Positions 54,781 to 64,000 of a stretch of 64,000 bases of DNA are shown piece after piece. Below the pieces are notes generated by a model. That model was given only the letters and a program-made list of their open reading frames with translations, was not told the origin of the DNA and searched no databases. Source of the stretch: Henckelia pumila (taxonomy: Eukaryota > Streptophyta > Magnoliopsida > Lamiales > Gesneriaceae); the NCBI RefSeq assembly GCF_033568475.1, contig NW_027331831.1, positions 12,090,001 through 12,154,000 on the forward strand, written 5' to 3'. Numbering within the stretch: position 1 is the stretch's first letter; every line of letters begins with the position of its first letter. The position numbers and the translations under genes are program-made.

Positions 54781-54803
54781 TTCTATGATCACGTTTGCGG
54801 TTT

Positions 54804-55594
54804 CTGAATTCAGTTTTAAACAAGATCAATTTCAAATAAAAAAACCACATACAAATCAAACTGAAAATCAGCATGAGTTATATTATATAGACCAGCCTAT
54901 TGCCCAGATTTACCCAGAATATATAAACACATTCTTTTAGCAATGAAATATTGCAAGAATCATTATTTCAAACAAAACAAAATAGAGAAATTAAAGCAGA
55001 AAATTAGCTAGCTGCTATTCAAAATTTTCTAAATTCTCATTACACATTTATCATACAAGCAACAAACATTAAAAAGGAAACAAATCTATTTATTTACTCA
55101 TCGAACTGCTAAAAAATAAAAACTTGATGGCATTTTCAAATCGAGCCAAACAAACTCCAGTCTCTTCATAAGATCAAGTCACAGAAAAGCCTAAAAACAT
55201 CAAAGCACCATCATCATACCAAGCAAGCACAGATTTCAACTGACAGACAATCGGGGGCGAACCCAGGATTTTAATCAAGGGTGCAACACAAAACTTAAAT
55301 CACTCTTCTATAAGCAAAAGAACCCCAAAGCCAAACCCTTTCCGCAACTCAATACAAATCAAGCTCAAAGAAAAAAACAGAAACAAAACCCGCCAACAAA
55401 TAGCAATCTCACACAATCCTAAAGCAATTCATCACGTTTAAAACGATTACAATGTACCCAAAATCGCTTCACCCTCAACAAATCTCAATAACACGGATTC
55501 GAATACATGAATGAGAACAGATCTTTGCTTTATATACACGAAATTCCCATATCGAAAATCATAAAAGAAATCAAAAAAATATTCATTATTTTAC
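54804..55594 (-). other. Leader intron of UXS copy B
   Basis: On the minus strand a donor (CAG|GTAAAATAATG) at 55595/55594 and an acceptor (GAATTCAG) at 54804 would splice a first non-coding exon to the leader beginning 54803, 23 nt before the start codon. Leader introns are common in plant housekeeping genes; the splice is inferred. Confidence 0.6.
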
Positions 55595-55799
55595 CTGTAA
55601 ATTAATTGCCCAAACCCTTCTCTCAGTCAGATGGAAACAATTGCAAAGACTTTACCTTTATATACTATATATAACCAATCAAAGCTTCAACCCAACTATC
55701 GAAAAAAGCAAACAATCAACCAATTTAAGAAGAAAATAATTGGGGAAAAAAGAAAAATCGGTATTGAATAGCGAAACACAACAACTGGAGAGAGATGGA

Positions 55800-55813
55800 G
55801 AATATATATAAAT
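55800..55813 (-). promoter_or_regulatory. TATA box of UXS copy B
   Basis: Minus-strand TTTATATATATT lies about 200 bp upstream of the proposed leader-intron donor, with pyrimidine-rich CTCCATCTCTCTCC just downstream as a likely start region. Confidence 0.55.
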
Positions 55814-55869
55814 CTTCAAGATCACGCAGAGACGTGAAAGGAGAGATTTTGATATTCCAGCGTACCTTA

Positions 55870-58460
55870 AACTTTACTCAATAAAATAAAATAAAAAACC
55901 CGCGAGAGTGGAAGACTTGAACAAATATTTATACGTCACCTTTTTCTATTACACATATTTATAGTGTATTTTTGTACGGAACATGACAATTTTTGTTTTT
56001 GCAAATTAATGGTTGTTTTTATTTTTAAAAATACAGATAAAGATATAGTTATAATTTTGAATAAGATTTCAGTAAATTAATTAAAATTAGTTAGTGCAGA
56101 GCCTTAACTTATAGTCAATGTGTATATACTTTTTCACCGAATATATAATTTTATTTAAAAACCTACGTAATCTAAAATACACATGAGGTAATGTTTAAAT
56201 AATGTATCACCTAGTTGATAATATCAGATTTCATGAACTAATTATAATCGATTCTTTTTATAATTAATTTTAATGTTTTTTTGTCGATGAAATTTATTTT
56301 ATTCTATTACTTATTTATTATATTAAATATATGAGTTTTAATGAGATAAGAATTATGGCAGACGAAGTATATGTGGATCTGACGCAATTTGACAAATCTA
56401 TACTTTTTATCTTGTGCTAGAGTTCGTGTTCATTACGTATTCATAATTATAGTCCTACGTGGTCGATAAATTAATTAATTAAGCACAAAAAATTCTTTAA
56501 TCTCTTAATCGAATAGAATGTGATATTTGGGTAAACGGACCTGGTCAACTATTTTTTTACAAAAAATGTTATCTCTAAGTGCAATTGAAATATATTACAG
56601 GAGATTTTTTTTTAATAATGGATGATCGAGTTTAGATAACAAAATAATATTTCAATGAAAATAATATTTTTGAAATAAAATATAATATTTTTTTATAAGT
56701 CTAGATAAATAAGAGATTTATCTCGAAAAATTTATTCGTGAGATCGTGTTATAAAAGTTTTTATGAATTTGTTTATCCTAAGGATAATTATTTAATTAGT
56801 CATTAATTACTTGCATCAATATAACTTGAAATCCACCTTCTAAGCAATCCACATGCAACCTTAATTACTTGGGATGGGAGAAATCGTCATACAGAACATG
56901 TGGAGCCGTGTTGGGTGGTTTCGTGAGAGGGGGGAAACCCATGATTACCCTCGTAACATATTATTTTTTAAAATATTAAATTTTTATAGAGTAAAAATTA
57001 CATGCTGCTATGTTTAAAATTCTTGAAAACACGTAAGGTTGTCTCATAGTATAATTTTATAAGAAAAATATTCGACTCGATCTTTAAAAAAATATTAGAC
57101 GGTCACAAATGTGGCCCGACTAAACCCCTATGCTCATCTAATGGAGATGAAAAAAACATAATCTCACCGTTCCACTTATTTAATATGCATTTTCTCTTTC
57201 ATTTGTCTCAATTATATAATCCAGTTTTCATATTTATCTTTCCTACACTTCTATTAATTTATCTTTATTAAATTAATATCATTAACTATTTGTATATTTT
57301 TTATCCTATTAAAATCTTCATTAAATAAAGATAAATTGTGAAATTTAGGGGCGCAATCGAATTGAGTCGAGTTCGAGAGTAGCTCGCGAGCTACTCGATT
57401 ATATATATATATAAGTATATAAATAAATATAATATAAAATATATAAATATAATGTATATAATATTATTGATATTAATTACTCGAGCAGCTCGAAATATAA
57501 GTCTATTTTTCAAGCTCGAGCTCGAGTATGAAATTCATTACTCGATCGAGTAAGTCAAGTAGCCAGGACCGTTAGGCAGTCCAGTTGCGGTTTAAGGGTG
57601 CCACGACCGTTGACTTGCCGGGTAGGAATCGACGGGTCAACCCCTTTTAAAAAAATAAATTTAATATATATTGAATATATATAATTAAATTCGAATGACT
57701 GTGATTGAATTTAATTAAAATAAAATAGATTTTTTTATATAAAATGTTAAAAGTTGAATTGTTATATATATTTTATTGAATAAATATAATATTTTTTTAT
57801 TGAGATAATGAAATATTTGATTGAGTTTTTATAAGTTCAATTGTGCAAATCCTTATTTTTTAAATTATTTTTTATTCTTGAAATATTTATTTAAAAATAA
57901 TTTTTTTAAAAAATACAAGGGTTGGATTGGACCCGAAACCGACGGTTAACCATGCCCAGACCCAAACTCGGACCGAAATCGTCGGTTCCATAAACCAGAC
58001 CGTAACCAGCCACGAGCGAGCTGGATAAGGATCAATCTTTTTTGTTGAACCGGACCTGGCCAGTTTATTTACACGTGCGTATAAGTTAGAGAATTAGGCC
58101 ATGTTTGGTATCAAATCACTATTTTTTTTTAAAAAAAAAATTGATTTTCTATTTTGTAATGTGTTTGGATTGGTTGTTTAGAGCTTAAAAAAGTACTTAT
58201 TTAACTTTAAAAAAAATGCTTTTTCAAAAGCTCAAAATTAGAGCTTAAAAAGTGTTTATTTTTTTAAAAATATATATATGAAAAGCAAACGGGTTCTTAA
58301 AGTAGTGTAACTTGAATTTAGTTTTAAAAAAATTATTGTTAAATCATTTAAAAAGAAATAAAAAATCTATTCCCAAAATACATAAAAACAAGCTAATTTT
58401 TTTTAGAATTTAAAAATATGTTTTCCTACATAAAACGTGCATACTGAAATAAGGATAATG
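55870..58460. other. AT-rich intergenic DNA with transposon relics
   Basis: No gene is recognised. At about 57345-57560, CGAGCTCGAG-type sequence flanking an AT core (GTAGCTCGCGAGCTACTCGA) looks like a DNA-transposon terminal region. At 57570-58030 a G+C-richer pair (GTTGCGG...GACGGGTCAACC and ACCCGAAACCGACGGTTAACC) borders an AT-rich centre. At 56640-56760 there is a copy of the dispersed repeat seen at 50.75 kb. None has clear ends. Confidence 0.4.
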
Positions 58461-59529
58461 CTATGTGTACATAGAGTCTTACATAAAGGGTTACACGTCA
58501 TATAAATTAGGAAAGTATATCAAAATTCTTTTAAAATATCTTATTTTCAATTGGTTGTCTTGTTCAAAAAAATTCTTAAGGAAAATATTATTATTATTTA
58601 TTTTATTATTTATTGTGCAGTTTTAGGGGTGTCAAAATTGAACCCGACCCGAGTTGACCCGAAAATTATCGGATTAAGGTTTGAGGTTTTGGGGTTCGGG
58701 ATGGACCCGAAATATTTGATTTTTTAATTAACAAAATAATTAAATACACATAATAATAATCAATATATTTTGACATAATAACAAAATCTCACTTATATAG
58801 TTTTATATAATTTAAATTTTAAAGTTTAATTTTACGAAATTTAAAATATACTTACTATACAAAATAAAAATTATTTTTAAAAATCAGTGTTTTATAAAAT
58901 AATTATTACATGTTGAAAATCTATGATACAATATACAATACTTTTTTTTTTTCAAATATACAATATATAAAAATATAGTAAATATTTCTTAGTTCTATAG
59001 ATAAGTACAAAAACTTTTTAAAAACTTTTCAAACCAAACTCGAATAAATCAATAGCGATCGACCAGAACTCGACTAACTCAATCAACCCAAACCTACATG
59101 ATTTGATTTTTTATTTTGTTTTTTTTTAAAAATATTAATTATTAGACATAATAATAATAAATATTTTAATTCAAATACATAATAATAATCTTGTTTATAT
59201 ATGATTTAAATTTGAAAGTTTAATTTTAAATTTTAAAATATATTTACTATAAATAATAAACAATTATTATTTTTGTTGAACTCAGTAAAAAATTATATAT
59301 TTTTTGATAATTATTTTTTAATTTTTTATAAAATAAATGACGTTTGTTGAACTACATAAAATTAATTCTATGAGTAATAAAATTTTAAAAAATATTTTAG
59401 TGAAAAGTTTTTTTTTTAACAAAACAAAGAATTGTAAGTTGAAAAGAAATAAATTTTAAAAGAATTTTGATATACTTTTCTAATTTATAGAACATGTAAC
59501 CCTTTATGTAAGACTTTGTGTACACATAG
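58461..59529. mobile_element. DNA transposon relic of about 1.07 kb with long terminal inverted repeats
   Basis: The left end CTATGTGTACATAGAGTCTT and the reverse complement of the right end share about 80 bp, including TTACATAAAGGGTTACA and AGTATATCAAAATTCTTTTAA. The interior is AT-rich and contains two diverged direct copies of a several-hundred-bp segment (about 58640-58990 and 59040-59300). No transposase frame and no convincing target duplication were found. Confidence 0.7.
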
Positions 59530-59913
59530 ATACCGTTCTGTTCACCATATTACTATATGTATAACTCATCTCATCTCATCCCACGTTCTTCTCATCATAT
59601 TATTTATTCATATATTAACCATTTATTTTACATCAATCAAATCATTAATTATTTATTTTATATCAATTAAATTATTGAATTCAAATTACTATATTATCCC
59701 TTATAAATAATATAATTTTTATTTTATTTATTGTTAAAAAGACAAAATAGTCATTTAAAATTTTTATATAAAATTTAATCAATCAAATTAAATAAACCAT
59801 AATCTATCAATCAAATCTAATATTATTTTAACTATCATTTCTTATTTATTTTTTATTACATTATATTACTTATCTATATATTACTTATATCATACCTCAA
59901 ACCAAACGGTGTC
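59530..59913. mobile_element. MITE ending CAAACCAAACGGTGTC
   Basis: The right end reads CAAACCAAACGGTGTC. The left end, ATACCGTTCTGTTCACC, is a plausible diverged inverted partner directly abutting the 58461-59529 element. The interior shares sequence with 51665-51850 and, inverted, with 60055-60294. Confidence 0.5.
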
Positions 59914-60054
59914 ATAGCATTATCCAATAAATAATAACATACGCACTAAGGATATTTTAGGAAATAAATATGAGTAAATATATTATTAAAATGTAATTTA
60001 TCATCCAAATGACCAAATCCACACATAAACTATGTAAACTTATACTTGATAATA

Positions 60055-60294
60055 GGCACCCTTTGATTTGAGTGATGAGATAAGTAATATATAGATAAAT
60101 AATAAAATGTAATTAAAAATAAACAAGAAATAATAGTTAATATATTATTTAATTTGATGGATATATTATAATTTATTTGATTTGATTGGCGTAAAATTAA
60201 TAATTATTAGATGAATTAATAATATGACGAGAATAACACAAGATTGAATGAAATATTTATACATAAATTAATAATACACCAAACCAAACAATTG
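60055..60294. mobile_element. MITE, about 240 bp, upstream of SP1L
   Basis: GGCACCCTTTGATTTGAGTG at the left and CACCAAACCAAACAATTG at the right form short imperfect terminal inverted repeats around an AT-rich interior (GATAAGTAATATATAGATAA). It is related to 59530-59913. It lies just upstream of the likely SP1L transcription start. Confidence 0.5.
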
Positions 60295-60329
60295 TATAAA
60301 TTCGAAAAATATAATTTGCTGAGCTTGAG

Positions 60330-61348
60330 AGAAAACATGCATGACGTCATTTTCCATCCATCTGACGCATTTGCATCGACTCCACTCAGCACTCAGTATC
60401 ACTTAAACCAAGTACCTGGAAGCATAAAAACCAGATTGGAAGAATCAAATTCAAGCTCAATTAATACTTCCATTGCTCAGAAATGTGACTTGGATTCTCT
60501 GCGCGGTAGATCTGATTTCAATCAAGCAGAAGGTAAATTTGTGACCGGCGGATATCTTCGCAAGCATATCGAATGTATCTATGTGTTGATTTAATTTGGA
60601 TTTTTTTTCCTGTTATGCTTGGTTACTGATTTGATTTTTGGGCGACGATTATTCGGCACTTTAAAATGCATTTTTGATTAATTTGTTGTGTTTATTGAAG
60701 GAATATTGAGCAATCGACCTGATTTCTTGTCTTTGTCAGTTAGTGACTGTGATTTGGTGGTTAGTTCACTGTGTACAGAGGATATTTGATGTTGCCCCGA
60801 CTCTTGATGTTGAAATTAGCAATTTTTTGGACATTTTACTGTAATTTGGTTTGAAAGGAATTGTATTTTTTCAATAATGTGTCGTTTGTGTGAGAATCTT
60901 TATTCAGCCTTTGAGTTGAGTGTATTATTAGAGCCTTTGAGTGGAGTGTATAGTTGCAAAATTGCCAAACATTTACGCTCCTATGTTTAATAAAGAGCCA
61001 TTTGCATGAGAATTTTTGCAAATTTTGAAGTTGTTCGTATTTTCTTTTCCGTTTTATTTGATTGATGAAAGCATATCTGTGTTGCGTTTTGTGAATGTAA
61101 TGAGCATAAAATGACATTTTAGAATTGAATGGACGTTTAGTGTTATTTTTTTTTTGGAGGTATATGTTGCATAATCTCTTCTCGTGAAAAATTGATCACG
61201 TCTGAGACATATAATACCGTAATTGATATGGAAGGTTTTTCTCATTGTTGGCTGGAAATTGATTTCCAAAAGTTAATAGCTTCTTGATTTTTATATCCTT
61301 CCGTATTTTGATGAGATTTGATTTTCTAATCTGGGAAGAGAAGGAGAT
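60330..61348 (+). other. 5' UTR exon and leader intron of the SP1L gene
   Basis: A more GC-balanced stretch at about 60330-60532 ends in a good donor (CAGAAG|GTAAAT, intron from 60533) and then gives way to T-rich intron-like DNA up to just before the 61349 start codon. The exact acceptor was not fixed. A long open frame here (MHDVIFHPSDAF...) has no family match and probably reflects untranslated sequence. Confidence 0.5.
60342..60349. promoter_or_regulatory. TGACGTCA palindrome (bZIP-type site)
   Basis: A perfect TGACGTCA, a classic binding core for plant bZIP factors such as the TGA group, lies at the beginning of the proposed 5' UTR exon. Function is inferred from the motif alone. Confidence 0.4.
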
Positions 61349-62364
61349 ATGGGCCGCGGAGTAAGCAGTGGAGGAGGACAAAGCTCATTGGGCTACTTGT
61401 TTGGGAGTGGGGAGGCACCAAAACCAACAAAGGAGAATGCCCCAACTACACCAAGTGAAAGTAATGTTACGAGCAAAGAGTCTTCACGGAAGCCGAATGC
61501 TCCTCCCCAGCCTGTAGAAATTAATAAGCAGATTCCTGCAGGCATTCATAATAGCACGACAAACAACTACTTTAGAGGAGACGGGCAAAACACCTGCAAT
61601 TTCATTACGGTGTGCTTTTGTTGCTGTTCTATTCCTTTTTTCATAATTTGATTCTGTCCAACAGCGTGTGGGCTTACTTTGGATGCCCAAATAGAATGTT
61701 ACTGATGTGATAAACTCTCGTGAGACAACAAAATTAACCCTTGTTGCAAAATGATCAAGCTGGTCCAACCTTGACTTTTTAAACTGGTGGTAAAGATCCT
61801 TGAGATGGTTGGAGGAGGCCATCTAAGAAGCTGAATGCTCCTAGTCCTAGACTTGTATTGCTGTTCTAGAATGAGCTAAAGCATAAAATTTGGCAAAATA
61901 TCAAATACAACTTCAATCCTGGACCATGGTTCATTGTCAATTTTACTTGTAACACCGCATCAATTAACTGTGTGCTAGGCACTTAAATAACTAATTATAA
62001 ATAAGTTCAAATAAGTTCAAATGCCCACAAGTCAGTTAGCTACATACAGCAAAAAAGTTTTTTTTTTCTTTCCATTTTAAGGACAATTTGGATGATTACC
62101 AGTTTGGCCTTGTACAACACATTGCTTCTAACTTAGATCAAGAGTATGATGTGGCAGAGCGACTACATGTTTGTGTGTTTCCGTTTATCTTTATCACTTC
62201 GATCAAACTCTCCACCTCATCATCCTTGGCATTTATCATATTCTGAAATTTTGATTTTGATAAGAATAACTCATCTCTTACAGGATCGACCATCAACAAA
62301 GGTTCATGCTGCTCCTGGAGGAGATTCTTCTTTGGGTTATCTATTTGGTGGTGGCAAAAATTGA
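61349..62364 (+). CDS. SP1L: SPIRAL1-like microtubule-associated protein
   Basis: Two coding exons (61349-61609 and 62284-62364, GT/AG borders, phase 0) encode 113 residues. The N terminus MGRGVSSGGGQSSLGYLFGS and the C terminus GQNTCNFIT-DRPSTKVHAAPGG-SSLGYLFGGGKN are the two conserved blocks of the SPIRAL1 family, joined by a variable Pro/Ser/Lys linker with NKQIPAG. These small proteins bind cortical microtubules and plus ends and govern directional cell expansion. The SSLGYLF form at both ends resembles the SP1L1/SP1L2 subgroup rather than SPR1 itself. A Cys occupies GQNT-C-NF where the family usually has Gly. A leader intron lies upstream. Confidence 0.95.
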
Positions 62365-63267
62365 AGCCCCCGCAACATATAGTGTTCGTTGATTTCCATG
62401 AATTTGTGGTGACGATCTATTTTCTCCTTTATGAATGTTGGTAAGATAACTGTGTATTATTGCATCTATAAGCTGCTACTCAAGTTTCCATGTATTTACG
62501 AAGGAAATTAGTTGAGTCTGGAGATGCATCAGCATCAGCATCAGCATCAGTGAATCCATATGTATAGTAAATGACCAAACTTACATTTGTTGCATCTTGT
62601 TATACTTTTCTGGAATCTATGTAGTGGAGCAAGAGTTGTCGTTTATGAAAATAACTTGCATTTGCACCCGTGTTACATATACCAATCAGTTTTATTTCTT
62701 ACAATCAAGTCTAATGTTCTGTGTTTCTTTGCTCTTTTTCTACTTTCTTCCAGTAGAGTTGTTCTCTTGTTTCCCTGCCAGCAATTTTAATGGCTTCAAA
62801 TAGACAGCTGCCGCCTAATGTAAGGCTCGAATCCCTCAGTAATGGCGTTGAGAGGCAAGACAAAACATATTTTCTCAAAATAAATAAATATGTTTACTTT
62901 TATTCTTCATTTGAAGCATGTTGATTTTTCATTTGATGCTTCATAAACTATAATCAGTAATAGGATTATTTATTTGATGTAAATACTTGATCGCATTCTA
63001 GAAGAAACTAGGGTCATATTTGGCTGAAACTATTTGATTCAAGTAATGATTTAATGGATTATCATTAAGGGATTTAATGGCGTTCACTTATACCTTCCTT
63101 CACTTTTGGGTTTGATGCAACAAAAGTAGATAGAAAAACAAGCACACCACCATGAAAGATTGTTTAGGTTATGAGATATACACAAAAAGCTCAAGGACTC
63201 ATCACAAACTAACCAACAAGCTCTAAATATTGTCACTCGAATGAAACTTGGCTGGAGACTTCATTTC
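62365..63267. other. 3' region of SP1L and spacer to the RDR gene
   Basis: The SP1L 3' UTR begins here, with a four-copy CATCAG microsatellite at about 62526-62549. No other gene is seen. The genes on the two sides are convergent. Confidence 0.5.
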
Positions 63268-64000
63268 TCACATGATACTTAGTCCACGAGTAAATTGATC
63301 TACGAGTGAAGCCATACCCTGAGCCCTCCTCGTGGAGTTCTTCTTGATCTGTATCAGCTTATCATACACGCACCACGGGAAACTAAGATAATGGTCCCGT
63401 TTCAGTCCCTCGTTGTAACCACCCCAATAATCGGGATGATACGTTACATGATACCAAGCCGACGCTTTGGCATAGACATCATCAGTTTCATTTCCAACCT
63501 TAAACCACGATCTTGCTTCATTCCTCAGAGACCTTACAGCTGCTCCAATGGCTTCAGCATCTTTTCTTCTGTCAAAAGTTTTGCCTGTCCTCATTATACC
63601 ACCACTAAGTATTTCGGCCTCGGTTTTAATGCCGTAGTACTCCATCAAGTTACCCAACTTGAAATCATAATCTGTTTTGTACTGGAACGCGTCATCTATG
63701 AAATCTTCGAACCCATCAACTTCCATTTGTATGTCGTAAGACGACTCTGCCACTTGCTTTGTGAAGGATTTGATAGTGGCAGAGTGGGGGGCTTTATCTT
63801 TCACTGCCCTGTAAAGCTTCCCTATCACACGTTCCGATTCGTAATTGGTCCTATCTGGCTTTTCCATGAAATCTGGGTATTCTCTTACACGTAGTTCAGG
63901 CGGTATCTCAGCCGGGATGCCGGTTTTTGGGAAATCGACAGCGATTGAAAACAACTTTGCTAGCTGTACACAGGAGTTGCTCATGGCCATTCCAGGTTCT
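63268..64000 (-). CDS. RDR1: RNA-dependent RNA polymerase, C-terminal part (gene continues past the right edge)
   Basis: About 240 codons are open from the right edge to a stop at 63268. Landmarks of plant RDRs are LAKLFSIAVDFPKTG, REYPDFMEKPD, SERVIGKLYRAVKDKAP, MEVDGFEDF, YYGIKTEAEILSGG and KASAWYHVTYHP. The wording of these blocks fits the RDR1 clade better than RDR2 or RDR6. RDRs copy single-stranded RNA into double-stranded RNA for silencing, and RDR1 is linked to antiviral defence. The catalytic DxDGD block lies upstream, outside the window. The start of the exon is not resolved: a possible acceptor (TGTACAG) lies near 63965, so some N-terminal residues read from here may be intronic. 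Confidence 0.88.
   Translation of the reverse strand, partial: EPGMAMSNSCVQLAKLFSIAVDFPKTGIPAEIPPELRVREYPDFMEKPDRTNYESERVIGKLYRAVKDKAPHSATIKSFTKQVAESSYDIQMEVDGFEDFIDDAFQYKTDYDFKLGNLMEYYGIKTEAEILSGGIMRTGKTFDRRKDAEAIGAAVRSLRNEARSWFKVGNETDDVYAKASAWYHVTYHPDYWGGYNEGLKRDHYLSFPWCVYDKLIQIKKNSTRRAQGMASLVDQFTRGLSIM

Noticed and set aside
60244-60594. Open frame of 116 codons upstream of SP1L
   Set aside because: There is no family motif, it starts inside a MITE, and it overlaps a segment with a good splice donor that fits a 5' UTR exon.
63391-63894. Plus-strand 167-codon frame opposite the RDR gene
   Set aside because: It is a shadow of the conserved RDR C-terminal coding sequence on the other strand, without its own motif.

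Overview
This is nuclear DNA from a flowering plant. The evidence is intron-rich genes of plant families (NTF2/RRM G3BP-like, MES methylesterase, UDP-xylose synthase, SPIRAL1-like, RNA-dependent RNA polymerase), plant LTR retrotransposons with tRNA-Met and Athila-type primer sites, TRIMs, tRNA-derived SINEs and MITEs, and a very AT-rich background. It looks like a eudicot, possibly an asterid, but nothing here fixes the species. All calls were made by eye. Splice sites were placed by GT/AG, reading frame, known family structure and paralogue comparison.

Positions 1-25.3 kb: a head-to-tail, minus-strand array of G3BP-like genes (NTF2 domain plus RRM). The copy at the left edge has open, correctly spliced coding exons and runs off the window. 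Three further copies (10.4-13.6, 16.7-17.5 and 17.9-23.6 kb) are pseudogenes. Comparing the copies gives empty-site evidence for several insertions: a TRIM at 5.0 kb, an LTR-like block at 5.5-7.7 kb, solo LTRs at 8.7, 11.9 and 18.6 kb, a broken Athila-like element at 13.6-15.6 kb, a second TRIM at 21.7 kb and a SINE at 24.1 kb.

Positions 25.3-40.5 kb: a nested retrotransposon block. A short-internal Athila-like element (25621-40036, target duplication CTGTT) has a complete Ty1-copia element (29818-39225, target duplication GCGGC) inside its 3' LTR. Its flanks are an older LTR remnant, and beyond that the G3BP intergenic repeat unit resumes.

Positions 40.5-64 kb: the genic part. A five-exon MES11-like methylesterase gene lies on the plus strand, with a MITE about 70 bp upstream of its TATA box and a perfect 87-bp palindrome and a SINE in intron 1. 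Two tandem 12-exon UDP-glucuronate decarboxylase (UXS) paralogues lie on the minus strand and have identical exon lengths. A SPIRAL1-like microtubule gene follows on the plus strand. The 3' end of an RDR1-like RNA-dependent RNA polymerase lies on the minus strand and continues past the right edge. These neighbours show no shared pathway. UXS makes UDP-xylose for wall and glycan synthesis, SP1L acts on cortical microtubules and RDR acts in RNA silencing.

I found no clear new gene system. The observations I rate highest are: the recurrence, in several unrelated LTR families, of a short near-palindromic tandem module ahead of the TATA box; the perfect palindrome in the MES intron; the lipid-anchor-like N terminus and Asp-for-Ser nucleophile of the MES protein; and the small, well-bounded TRIM family.
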